This document shows positions 7,222-14,865 of a DNA stretch of 18,252 bases, in pieces. The stretch is taken from positions 1 through 18,252 of the forward strand of contig JANMZR010000386.1 of NCBI GenBank assembly GCA_031383555.1, written 5' to 3'. The position numbers were made by a program, and so were the translations under genes. This stretch comes from JANMZR01 sp031383555. Its GTDB lineage: Bacteria > Bacteroidota > Bacteroidia > Cytophagales > Spirosomataceae. The notes below the pieces were generated by a model that saw only the letters and a program-made list of their open reading frames with translations, made no database searches and had not been told where the DNA came from. Positions within the stretch are counted from its first letter, which is position 1. Every line of letters starts with the position of its first letter.

Positions 7222-9048
7222 TCATTTCGAAAGAAAATCCTCAAAACTAGCTTGAACATAGGCTCTACCGATATTAATATCTTGTTCAGAAATAGCACCT
7301 GATTTTTGAATAATTTGTTTTCCAACATTATCAAACGTGAAAGATTTATCCTTTTGCACAAATCCAAATCCATTGTTAAAAGCAAAATAGGCAAAAGGTA
7401 GGTAATTTTTTGCAAATAAATCTTTTGACCAAATATATTCTTTTGAGTTGATATTCAGCTGATTAAGTAGTGATTTGGCAATATCATTTTGAGAGCAAAC
7501 GTTGGAAACGATTTTTGGCGGAGTTTTTAACACACCACCCAACCAAAGCATTGGAATTTGAAACTCCTCCTCTTTATTTTTAGTTAAAGGCAATCTATGT
7601 CCATGATCAGCAACAATTACAATTAAGGTATTTTTAAACCAAGGTTGTTGCTTGGCTTTGGTTATAAATTGTCCTAAAAACTTATCAGTATAATTATGTG
7701 CGTTTAAAAATTTTGAAGTTTCATCCTTTCCCTTGATAACCTGGTGGCCAGCTACCTCAAAAGGCTCATGGCTACTTAAAGTAAAATAATTCACGAAAAA
7801 AGGCGCTTTCTTCTTGTTTAAATCAATTAATAATCTATCAAAAACTAACGAATCATTGGCACCCCATTTTGTGTTTTTGGTTAATTCTTCTGGAAAATTT
7901 TCTTTAGTGATCAATTCATCAAATTTTCCATTCAAAAAGTATGATTTCATATTGGCAAATTCGGGTTCACCTCCGTAATACCAAGCAGTTGAGTAGCCGT
8001 TTTTCTTTAAATCTTTAGAAATAATAGGCAGTTTTGCGGTCTTTTGAGGAATGGTGATAATACTTGTTGTGGGTTGTGCCGGATAACCACTCAAAATAGC
8101 CACCATTCCTTTATCGGATCTATCACCTGAAGCGTAACAATTACTAAAAAATACGCCTTCATTTATCATTTTTTTAAAATTTGGCACAACTTCCATTTTT
8201 TGATTTAAAACCTTCGAAGTTAGGCTTTCCCAAGTGATTATTAAAATATTTGGTTTCGATGTATTCAATTGGTATTCAGTTGGTTCAAAGTTATAAAACA
8301 TGGTATCAATAGTACTTTTTGAAACTTTAGTAGAAAAATAAACAAAAGGATTTACTCCATTTGTTTTTTTATTTAAAGAATAAAAAAGATTGAAAACAGG
8401 ATTTATAGCAGCTTGATTTGCAAAGTTATTTTTCGAAAAATAAACAGCACTCTGGTTGATTGGTGCAAGCTGAAAACCACCTCTAATTGGAATAATTAAA
8501 CAAGTAAGTAAAAAAAAATGCAAGAAAAATGAAACTAGTTTATTTTTTGCATTAAAATAATAACCAGTGTTAAAGATAAGGCGATTGAATATATAGGAAA
8601 TTATTAGAAAAAAAACAAATATAGGGATCAATTTCCCAAAAGGCGAAGCAGCCATTGAAGCCATCACTTCTGAGGGATTTGATAAGTATTTCAAAGGTGA
8701 ATCATCTATTCGAGAACCCCAAGCTCTAAATATTTCAAGATCAAAAACAATGATACAACTAATTAAAAAACAGAATATTAGATGATAACTTTTGCTTATT
8801 TTCTTTAATAAAATATTATTGTCTTTTGAAAAATGAAATAATATATGGACAATAAAAGGAATTATAATTAAATAGCTTGCAATTGATAAATCAAGCTTTA
8901 GACCATAAATAAAGATACCAATTTTATCTTCTAAATTAAGTTCGGAAAATTTTTGAAAGTGGTAAATCTCAAATATTAATTTTCCAAGAAGCATCAATAA
9001 TAGAAAACTCAGAAATTGCTTAAAAAGAAGAGAAAGAGATTTGATCAT
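7222..9048 (-). CDS. LtaS-like membrane sulfatase/phosphoglycerol transferase family protein
   Basis: A 608-residue alkaline-phosphatase-superfamily enzyme anchored in the inner membrane. Five N-terminal helices (about residues 8-28, 48-72, 88-106, 139-158 and 170-188) precede a periplasmic catalytic domain from about residue 265. Expected metal and active-site residues are visible. E274 lies in ITWES. S311 in DRSDKG occupies the nucleophile position, where Gram-positive LtaS uses threonine. H427 lies in SSHEPF, and D481/H482 in VADHGHR. YYGGEPEFANMKSYF matches the LtaS fold segment. Bacteroidota lack lipoteichoic acid, so the likely job is transfer or removal of a phospho-alcohol group on a lipid, glycan or LPS; the substrate is unknown. 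The mtaB gene follows on the same strand after 146 bp. Family assignment is firm, reaction is open. Confidence 0.85.
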   Translation of the reverse strand: MIKSLSLLFKQFLSFLLLMLLGKLIFEIYHFQKFSELNLEDKIGIFIYGLKLDLSIASYLIIIPFIVHILFHFSKDNNILLKKISKSYHLIFCFLISCIIVFDLEIFRAWGSRIDDSPLKYLSNPSEVMASMAASPFGKLIPIFVFFLIISYIFNRLIFNTGYYFNAKNKLVSFFLHFFLLTCLIIPIRGGFQLAPINQSAVYFSKNNFANQAAINPVFNLFYSLNKKTNGVNPFVYFSTKVSKSTIDTMFYNFEPTEYQLNTSKPNILIITWESLTSKVLNQKMEVVPNFKKMINEGVFFSNCYASGDRSDKGMVAILSGYPAQPTTSIITIPQKTAKLPIISKDLKKNGYSTAWYYGGEPEFANMKSYFLNGKFDELITKENFPEELTKNTKWGANDSLVFDRLLIDLNKKKAPFFVNYFTLSSHEPFEVAGHQVIKGKDETSKFLNAHNYTDKFLGQFITKAKQQPWFKNTLIVIVADHGHRLPLTKNKEEEFQIPMLWLGGVLKTPPKIVSNVCSQNDIAKSLLNQLNINSKEYIWSKDLFAKNYLPFAYFAFNNGFGFVQKDKSFTFDNVGKQIIQKSGAISEQDINIGRAYVQASFEDFLSK

Positions 9049-9069
9049 ACCTTAGCTAATTCAATAAAA

Positions 9070-9089
9070 AAGGGGAAATTAATCCCCTT
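9070..9089 (-). terminator. Terminator of the aldo/keto reductase gene
   Basis: On the minus strand AAGGGGA (9089-9083) pairs with TCCCCTT (9076-9070) around a 6-nt loop. A T-rich tail complementary to 9065-9069 follows. It lies about 27 bp after the aldo/keto reductase stop and just upstream of the LtaS-like gene. Confidence 0.75.
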
Positions 9090-9090
9090 G

Positions 9091-9098
9091 CAAAATTA
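9091..9098 (-). promoter_or_regulatory. Candidate -7 element for the LtaS-like gene
   Basis: TAATTTTG on the minus strand matches TAnnTTTG exactly, about 43 bp before the ATG. No good -33 TTTG is seen, and the predicted start site would fall inside the preceding terminator stem, so this is weak. Confidence 0.25.
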
Positions 9099-9115
9099 AT
9101 CAATTTAATTTTGAA

Positions 9116-10069
9116 TTACTCATCCCACAATTTATCCAAAGTGTAATCAGATCCGGGAAGGCACCAAAAATCACCTTTTACATAGCGATAATCCATATTA
9201 ACTTTTGAAATTTCAGCCATTTCAGTAATTGATAATTCGATATCAGCTGCAGCCAAATTTTCAATTAACCTCTCTTTTTTAACTGTTTTTGGAATTACTG
9301 AAACCCCTCTGTTAACCGCCCAAGCCAAAAGTAAAGAACCCATGCTAATACTCTTATTATCAGCAATTTGCATTAATATTTGATTAGTAAATAAAGCTGG
9401 CTCACCCTCAACTTTCCTATTCACTGGCCTATCAGATGACCCTAAAGGAGCATAGGCAGTCAAAATAATACTATGTAAGTCACAGTAAGATTTTAGTTGA
9501 TTCTGCTGTAGAAACGGATGCATTTCAACCTGATTCACTTCCGGCATTATGCCTGAGTCGTCATATAAATTTTGAATCTTTTTGGCACTGAAATTAGAAA
9601 CCCCAATATGCTTGGCCAACCCTGTTTTTTGTAATTCAATCATTGCTCTCCAAGTTTCAGTAAGCGGCACTTCCTTTAAACTTACCAATTCGGAGCCAAT
9701 TGAAGGGAAATTTATTGTAGGAATCAATACAATTGGCCAATGAATTAAATATAAATCTAAATAACCAACTTTTAAATTATCAATACTTTTTTGAATGTTA
9801 GGTAAAACAAATTCAGTTTTATGTGCATTGTTCCAAAGCTTTGAAGTTACCCAAAGTTCTTCTCGAGTTACATCGCCAGCTTTGAAGGCATCATTAAATG
9901 CTTGGCCTATTTCTGGCTCATTGCCATAAAGTAGAGCACAATCAAAATGCTTATACCCAACATTTATGGCATCACGAATTACCTGATAAACCTCGCCAGG
10001 AGCCGATTTCCATGTGCCTAGGCCGAGTGCTGGCATTTTATCATCATTTTTAAATTGAAAATATTTCAT
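9116..10069 (-). CDS. Aldo/keto reductase, AKR1-like
   Basis: An NAD(P)H-dependent reductase of aldehydes or ketones, cytoplasmic, 317 residues. It has the complete catalytic tetrad: D43 and Y48 (FDCALLYGNE), K77 (VTSKLWN) and H110 (YLIHWP). These positions match the numbering of mammalian aldose reductase. IGVSNF, EVNQVEMHPFLQQ and the phosphate-binding VIPKTVKKERLIENL (NADP-preferring type) complete the (beta/alpha)8 fold. It starts MKYFQFKNDDKMPALGLGTW, a normal family N-terminus, and ends close to a terminator. The gene is transcribed on the same strand as the downstream LtaS-like gene but is separated from it by that terminator. Upstream are a repeat element and the terminator of the type II glutamine synthetase gene, so it is probably its own unit. 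The physiological substrate cannot be read from the sequence. Confidence 0.92.
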   Translation of the reverse strand: MKYFQFKNDDKMPALGLGTWKSAPGEVYQVIRDAINVGYKHFDCALLYGNEPEIGQAFNDAFKAGDVTREELWVTSKLWNNAHKTEFVLPNIQKSIDNLKVGYLDLYLIHWPIVLIPTINFPSIGSELVSLKEVPLTETWRAMIELQKTGLAKHIGVSNFSAKKIQNLYDDSGIMPEVNQVEMHPFLQQNQLKSYCDLHSIILTAYAPLGSSDRPVNRKVEGEPALFTNQILMQIADNKSISMGSLLLAWAVNRGVSVIPKTVKKERLIENLAAADIELSITEMAEISKVNMDYRYVKGDFWCLPGSDYTLDKLWDE

Positions 10070-10255
10070 AGAGAAATGTTAAAAAGTTTGAGTGTTTGTC
10101 AGTTTTGCAGTTTGATAATTTAAAACTTTTTGTTTGTTTTTTATTAAAATACCTCAAAACAAGATTGCAAAGAAACAATAAAATTTCGAATAAAATATCC
10201 TGAATTTGCAGTGAAAATTTGCTAAAAATAAGTATAAAAGTTCAATTCAGAGTTC

Positions 10256-10353
10256 CTGCTTGAGGGATAGAGGTATTGTTTAAGCTTTCCAGCTTTTTCA
10301 GCGGGAAGCAAGTGACGAAAGCCCGACCAATGGCGCAGTAATTGGCAATGCCC
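10256..10353 (+). repeat. Interspersed GC-rich Bacteroidota-type repeat, copy 2
   Basis: On the + strand this copy holds GGGATAGAGG, a T-run, AGCGGGA, GCCCGACCAATGGC and ends in GGCAATGCCC. These blocks match, in the same order, those of the copy at 3404-3530 read on its minus strand (GGATGGAAACGG, AGCGGGA, GCCTGACCACTGGC, GGGCACGCCC). The two are clearly related but diverged. It lies between the AKR gene start and the glnA terminator. The rest of 10070-10414 is AT-rich upstream sequence of the aldo/keto reductase gene, with no exact TAnnTTTG found. Confidence 0.6.
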
Positions 10354-10359
10354 AAAACC

Positions 10360-10387
10360 AAAAAAAAAACCCACAATTGCTTGTGAG
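10360..10387 (-). terminator. Rho-independent terminator of type II glnA
   Basis: On the minus strand CTCACAA (10387-10381) pairs with TTGTGGG (10376-10370), with one T-G wobble, around a GCAA tetraloop. About ten T follow (complement of 10360-10369). It lies 28 bp after the glnA stop. Confidence 0.85.
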
Positions 10388-10414
10388 CTTTATTTTTAAT
10401 TATTCAAAAAAAGA

Positions 10415-11440
10415 TTATAATTTAGCTCCTTTTACGGTTTTGATAATACGAGCAGCAACTTTATAAGGATCAGCGGCAGAGTTTGGGCGACGGTCTTCTA
10501 ACCAACCTTTCCAGCCTTTTTGCACTGCTGCCATTGGAATACGAATAGACGCTCCACGGTCAGAAACACCATAAGAAAACTGATCCCAGCGAGCAGTTTC
10601 GTGCTTACCAGTTAATCTTTTATCGTTATCAGGGCCATAAACTTCAATATGCTCATGAATTAGAGGAGCAAATGCCTCGCATATTTTATTATATATTTCT
10701 TGATTACCAGCAGTACGCAAAGCAGTATTTGAGAAGTTGGCATGCATACCTGAGCCATTCCAATCGGTATCGCCTAATGGCTTGCAATGGTAGTTTACAT
10801 ATACTCCATATTTCTCGCAAGTACGCTCTAATAGATATCTAGCCACCCATATTTCGTCACCAGCCTGGGCAGCTCCTTTAGCAAAACCTTGGAATTCCCA
10901 TTGACCAGCTGCCACTTCTGCATTGATACCTTCAACATTCAAACCGGCTTGTAAGCATTGCTCCAAATGGTCTTCAATGATCTCACGACCGTATGTATTA
11001 CGAGCACCTACTGAGCAATAATATGGCCCTTGAGGACGTGGGAAACCTTTTTCAGGGAAACCTAAAGGCAAATCTGTTTGTACATCATATAGGAAATACT
11101 CTTGCTCAAAACCAAACCAAAAGTCATTGTCATCATCTTCAATTAAAGCACGACCGTTGCTCTCATGTGCATTTCCTTTAGAATCCAAAACATCACACAT
11201 TACTAAATAGGCTGGAGTTCCCAATTTTGAACGCTCTGGATCTGGGCAAATAAACACAGGTCTTAACTGGCAATCAGACGATCCACCTGGAGCTTGTTCT
11301 GTTGAAGAACCATCAAATGACCACATGTCACAGTCTTCCAATTTACCTGAAAAATTATTTTCAACTTTCGTTTTGCTTCTTAAGCTTTGAACAGGCTTGT
11401 AACCATCTAGCCAGATATACTCTAATTTTGCTTTTGCCAT
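10415..11440 (-). CDS. glnA: Glutamine synthetase, type II (eukaryote-like)
   Basis: Makes glutamine from glutamate, ammonium and ATP in the cytoplasm. The 341 residues fit the compact type II enzymes of eukaryotes and some bacteria, not the roughly 470-residue type I. The beta-grasp domain holds MWSFDGSSTEQAPGGSSD (residues 39-56). Catalytic blocks are FGFEQEYFLYD (E112, E114), NAEVAAGQWEFQ (E175), GSGMHANFS (H233), DNDKRLTGKHETA, DRGASIRIP and EDRRPNSAADPY (315-326). No adenylylation-loop tyrosine of the type I kind is expected. The gene is monocistronic, with a good promoter element upstream and a strong terminator behind. It is divergent from a type III glutamine synthetase across 458 bp. 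The symbol is used generically; glnII would be equally fitting. Confidence 0.95.
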   Translation of the reverse strand: MAKAKLEYIWLDGYKPVQSLRSKTKVENNFSGKLEDCDMWSFDGSSTEQAPGGSSDCQLRPVFICPDPERSKLGTPAYLVMCDVLDSKGNAHESNGRALIEDDDNDFWFGFEQEYFLYDVQTDLPLGFPEKGFPRPQGPYYCSVGARNTYGREIIEDHLEQCLQAGLNVEGINAEVAAGQWEFQGFAKGAAQAGDEIWVARYLLERTCEKYGVYVNYHCKPLGDTDWNGSGMHANFSNTALRTAGNQEIYNKICEAFAPLIHEHIEVYGPDNDKRLTGKHETARWDQFSYGVSDRGASIRIPMAAVQKGWKGWLEDRRPNSAADPYKVAARIIKTVKGAKL

Positions 11441-11898
11441 GAGATATGTACTTATTTTGAGATTTATTTATGAATTTTTCAATATCTAACACAAATTTAA
11501 TAGACGTTTTTAATTTTTAAACATTTTTTCGAAAAGAATTAGTAGTTTTTTCAACCATTTAATTGTGTATTCAAAAAAATATAATTAAACAAATATTTTT
11601 TTGAGTTTAATAAATATAAAATTTCGGAAATTGACGAATTACATATTAACTATTAACGAAAAGTTGCGTTTTACAAAATTAAGATTTACAATTTCGACAA
11701 AATTTAAAATATTATTTTGTTTTAATTGAATTAGGTTAGCCATCAAAGTTTTCTGAATTATTAATATGTTGTATATTTAACCTTGATTATGAAAAAAGCT
11801 CAGAATTTCTAAAGATTATTTATATTTTTTGCTTTTTCAACTAACAAATAATAACAATTTACTTATAAATCAACTCCTTAAATTCATAAAAAGATAAA
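11441..11898. other. Divergent intergenic region between two glutamine synthetase genes
   Basis: 458 bp of very AT-rich DNA containing the upstream regions of both synthetase genes. On the minus strand an exact -7 element is present (see 11492-11499). On the + strand only imperfect matches were seen, such as TTATTTTG at 11712-11719. The leader of the type III gene could therefore be long, or its promoter may be activator-dependent. I found no convincing long inverted repeat or coding sequence. Confidence 0.5.
11492..11499 (-). promoter_or_regulatory. -7 promoter element for type II glnA
   Basis: TAAATTTG on the minus strand is an exact match to TAnnTTTG, 51 bp before the ATG. It predicts a leader of about 45 nt. 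A degenerate TTT-containing -33 region lies roughly 19 nt further upstream. Confidence 0.45.
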
Positions 11899-14106
11899 AT
11901 GGCAATAGCTCGCTTCAAAGCATTAGAATTGGCCCAGTCTCGAGGCCAAGTACCTGTAAAAATTCATACAGATAAAGTTTCAGAATACTTCGGATCATTA
12001 ACCTTTAGCAATGATGTAATGCGCTCATTATTAAGCCCTGAGGCCTATTTGAAAATTTCTAATGCCATTGAAGGCGGCAAGAAAATAGACAGAGAAGCCG
12101 CTGATGAAGTGGCTGCTGCTATGAAAAGTTGGGCGCTTTCAAAAGGTGTTACACATTATACTCACTGGTTTCAGCCATTAACAGGCTCAACTGCCGAAAA
12201 GCATGACTCTTTTTTTGATATTGACCCAAATACGGGTAAAGCGATTGAAAAATTCAAAGGTTCAGCCTTGGTTCAACAGGAACCTGACGCATCTTCCTTC
12301 CCGAATGGAGGTATACGATCGACATTTGAGGCACGTGGTTATACAGGTTGGGATCCCTCTTCCCCAGCATTTATCATGGAAAATGCTGCTGGTTCGGCAA
12401 CGCTTTGTATTCCGTCTGTATTTGTAAGCTACACTGGCGAAGCCCTCGACTATAAAACGCCGCTTTTGAAATCAATCGAATTGGTTGATAAAGCAGCTAC
12501 CTCAGTTATGAAAGAGCTTTTTGATAGAAACTGCTCAAAAATAACACCAACATTAGGAATTGAGCAAGAGTATTTTTTAATTGACGAAGCCCTTTTTAAT
12601 GCTCGCCCTGATTTAATTATGACGGGTCGTACCGTATTTGGCCACTCTCCAGCAAAAGGTCAACAGCTTGAAGATCATTACTTTGGCTCTATCCCAAATC
12701 GAGTTAATACTTTTATGGTCGACTTCGAAAATGAGGCTTTGCGATTGGGAATTCCTATTCGTACCCGCCATAATGAAGTGGCACCAGCGCAATATGAGGC
12801 AGCTCCTACTTTTGAGGAAGTTAATTTGGCATGTGATCATAACGCATTATTGATGGATTTGATGTCAAAAGTAGCTGTAAAACACAAGCTAAAAGTACTT
12901 TTTCATGAAAAACCTTTTGCAGGCATCAATGGATCAGGCAAGCACAATAACTGGTCGTTAAGTACCGATTCGGGGGTAAATTTGTTGGCTCCAAGCTCAA
13001 AACCAAAAGAAAATTTGAGGTTTTTAGTGTTTTTTGTAAATATAATAAAAGCAGTTCATGACAATGCAGATTTACTGAGAGCCTCGATTGCTTCAGCTGG
13101 GAATGAGCATCGCTTAGGAGCCAATGAAGCACCTCCTGCTATTATTTCAGTTTTTATTGGCTCTGAAATGACTAGATTTTTAGATGATTTGGAAAATCTT
13201 TCCAGTATGCATGACATAAAACTGGATAAAGGCGATAATGTGTATTTGAAGCTGGGAATCAACAAAATACCAAGTTTAATGCTTGACAATACGGATAGGA
13301 ATAGAACTTCGCCTTTTGCATTTACAGGTAATAAGTTTGAGTTCAGGGCAGTTGGTTCTGGGGCAAATTCAGCCGCACCAATGACTATTGTAAACACCAT
13401 AATGGCCAACCAATTACAGCTATTTGAAAAAGATGTGACTGCGCTTTTGGAAGGCGAGGTAAAAAAAGAATTGGCCATAGTTGAGGTATTAAAAAAATAT
13501 GTGAAGGAATCAAAATCGATACTTTTTGAAGGTAATGGATACTCTGATGAATGGGTGGCAGAAGCTGAAAAACGTGGCCTTTCCAATATAAAGTCAACAA
13601 CAGAAGCTTTAGGCATATATTTAAAACCACAATCGATAAAATTATTTACCAAATTTGGCATCTATTCGGAGGTCGAAATGCATGCACGATACGAAATAGA
13701 ATTGGAGTCTTATATTAAGAAAATACAAATTGAGTCGAGAGTAATTGGTGATTTGGCAATAAATCACATTGTTTCAACAGCTTTGAAATACCAAACCCAA
13801 TTGGTTGATAATGTGCGTGGCCAAAAGGAAATTGGGATTGACGTTCAGTTTTATGCCCCTACTGTTGAAATGATTAAGAAAATATCAGAGTTTACTTCAA
13901 AAATATCCAATACATGTGCTGCAATGACTGAGGCTCGCAAAGAGGCTAATAATGAGGAAGATACAATAATTAGAGCACAAATGTACGGCAAAATAAAAGA
14001 CGATTATTTTGAAGAAATAAGATATTGTGTTGATAAATTAGAGTTGATAATTGATGATGATGAATGGCCTTTGCCAAAATATAGAGAGTTGTTGTTGATT
14101 AAATAG
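11899..14106 (+). CDS. glnN: Glutamine synthetase, type III
   Basis: A large, probably dodecameric glutamine synthetase of 735 residues, close to the usual 700-730 of the type III (GlnN) family first known from Bacteroides and cyanobacteria. It carries the type III N-terminal domain (YFGSLTFSNDVM, THYTHWFQPLTGSTAEKHDSFFD, QQEPDASSFPNGGIRSTFEARGYT). Catalytic blocks follow: GIEQEYFLID (E222, E224), RHNEVAPAQYEAAP, GINGSGKHNNWSLST, GNEHRLGANEAPPAIISVFIG, and DRNRTSPFAFTGNKFEFRAVG. A helical C-terminal extension is also present. The start MAIARFKALELAQSRGQ is typical. It is transcribed divergently from type II glnA, and the next gene starts 152 bp downstream. No clear terminator follows; 14107-14258 has only a weak GATTT/AAATC pairing. 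It probably works with the amt-encoded ammonium uptake, under separate control from glnA. Confidence 0.95.
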   Translation: MAIARFKALELAQSRGQVPVKIHTDKVSEYFGSLTFSNDVMRSLLSPEAYLKISNAIEGGKKIDREAADEVAAAMKSWALSKGVTHYTHWFQPLTGSTAEKHDSFFDIDPNTGKAIEKFKGSALVQQEPDASSFPNGGIRSTFEARGYTGWDPSSPAFIMENAAGSATLCIPSVFVSYTGEALDYKTPLLKSIELVDKAATSVMKELFDRNCSKITPTLGIEQEYFLIDEALFNARPDLIMTGRTVFGHSPAKGQQLEDHYFGSIPNRVNTFMVDFENEALRLGIPIRTRHNEVAPAQYEAAPTFEEVNLACDHNALLMDLMSKVAVKHKLKVLFHEKPFAGINGSGKHNNWSLSTDSGVNLLAPSSKPKENLRFLVFFVNIIKAVHDNADLLRASIASAGNEHRLGANEAPPAIISVFIGSEMTRFLDDLENLSSMHDIKLDKGDNVYLKLGINKIPSLMLDNTDRNRTSPFAFTGNKFEFRAVGSGANSAAPMTIVNTIMANQLQLFEKDVTALLEGEVKKELAIVEVLKKYVKESKSILFEGNGYSDEWVAEAEKRGLSNIKSTTEALGIYLKPQSIKLFTKFGIYSEVEMHARYEIELESYIKKIQIESRVIGDLAINHIVSTALKYQTQLVDNVRGQKEIGIDVQFYAPTVEMIKKISEFTSKISNTCAAMTEARKEANNEEDTIIRAQMYGKIKDDYFEEIRYCVDKLELIIDDDEWPLPKYRELLLIK

Positions 14107-14258
14107 ATTTTCAAAAATCAAAAAAAAGAAAAGAGGGGCTATCAATTAACAAAATAAACAAAAATATTTTATCGAATAAAAAATGAAAATATTATAGTAT
14201 TAAATCTTTTTGATTCTAGGTAATACCCCAAAACAAAAAAGTACTAAAAAACATAAAC

Positions 14259-14822
14259 ATGCAATACAAAAACGAAGGTTACGACCCAAAAGAAATAGCC
14301 CAATTACGCCAAGAATGTGAAAATGAAGGTAGCACATTTGTTTACTTCGAAGACGAAGAAGACTTTGGACATTCGGCTGACGAATACGCTCACTTTCAGT
14401 TTGTTGGTGACTTTAATGGACAAGAGGTAATTTATGATGCGGTAATTTATACCCTTCGATTGCACCATAGTTCACTTGTTTATGAGGCTGCCGAGAAAAA
14501 AGCCATGAAACATTTTCCCCTTTATATTCCTATGGAAAATAGAGATGAAACCTACCAAGCTAACGAGGCTCTAGATGAAGAAGTGGAATTGATGATAACT
14601 GAATTAATTGAGGAAATTGAGGAAAATGAAGAAATAAAAGTGGCCGAAAACGTAGAGGTTGATGAAGACTTTGAATATGGAGTTGGCCTTGATGTTTGTT
14701 TAAATGTAGAAGAAATTGATGATGAGGTAGTTGAAAACTTTATTGAAGATTTTTTGGCAAAAAAATTAGATTTAGATAAAACCCTATACTCGTTTTCAGG
14801 TGAAGAAGATGAAGAGGAATAG
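14259..14822 (+). CDS. Highly acidic conserved protein of unknown function
   Basis: 187 residues with a strong negative charge, without signal peptide or membrane segment, so presumably cytoplasmic. The N-terminal half (about residues 1-95) looks globular, with aromatic and hydrophobic strands (STFVYFEDEEDFGHSADEYAHFQF, VIYDAVIYTLRLHHSSLVYEAAEKKAMKHFP). The second half is a run of Glu/Asp-rich helices (EEVELMITELIEEIEENEE), then FEYGVGLDVCLNVEEID and an EEDEEE tail. I remember similar unnamed proteins in Bacteroidota but know no function. There is no enzyme motif. It is flanked by glnN (152 bp upstream) and a CPBP protease gene (43 bp downstream), on the same strand. It is a real gene by codon pattern and length. 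Confidence 0.7.
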   Translation: MQYKNEGYDPKEIAQLRQECENEGSTFVYFEDEEDFGHSADEYAHFQFVGDFNGQEVIYDAVIYTLRLHHSSLVYEAAEKKAMKHFPLYIPMENRDETYQANEALDEEVELMITELIEEIEENEEIKVAENVEVDEDFEYGVGLDVCLNVEEIDDEVVENFIEDFLAKKLDLDKTLYSFSGEEDEEE

Positions 14823-14865
14823 CCTTTATTTATTATTATATCTAAAAACTATCTAGTAAAATAAT

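Noticed and set aside
13056..13661. 201-codon minus strand open frame inside glnN
   Set aside because: It is antisense to a clearly conserved type III glutamine synthetase; its composition is that of a shadow frame.
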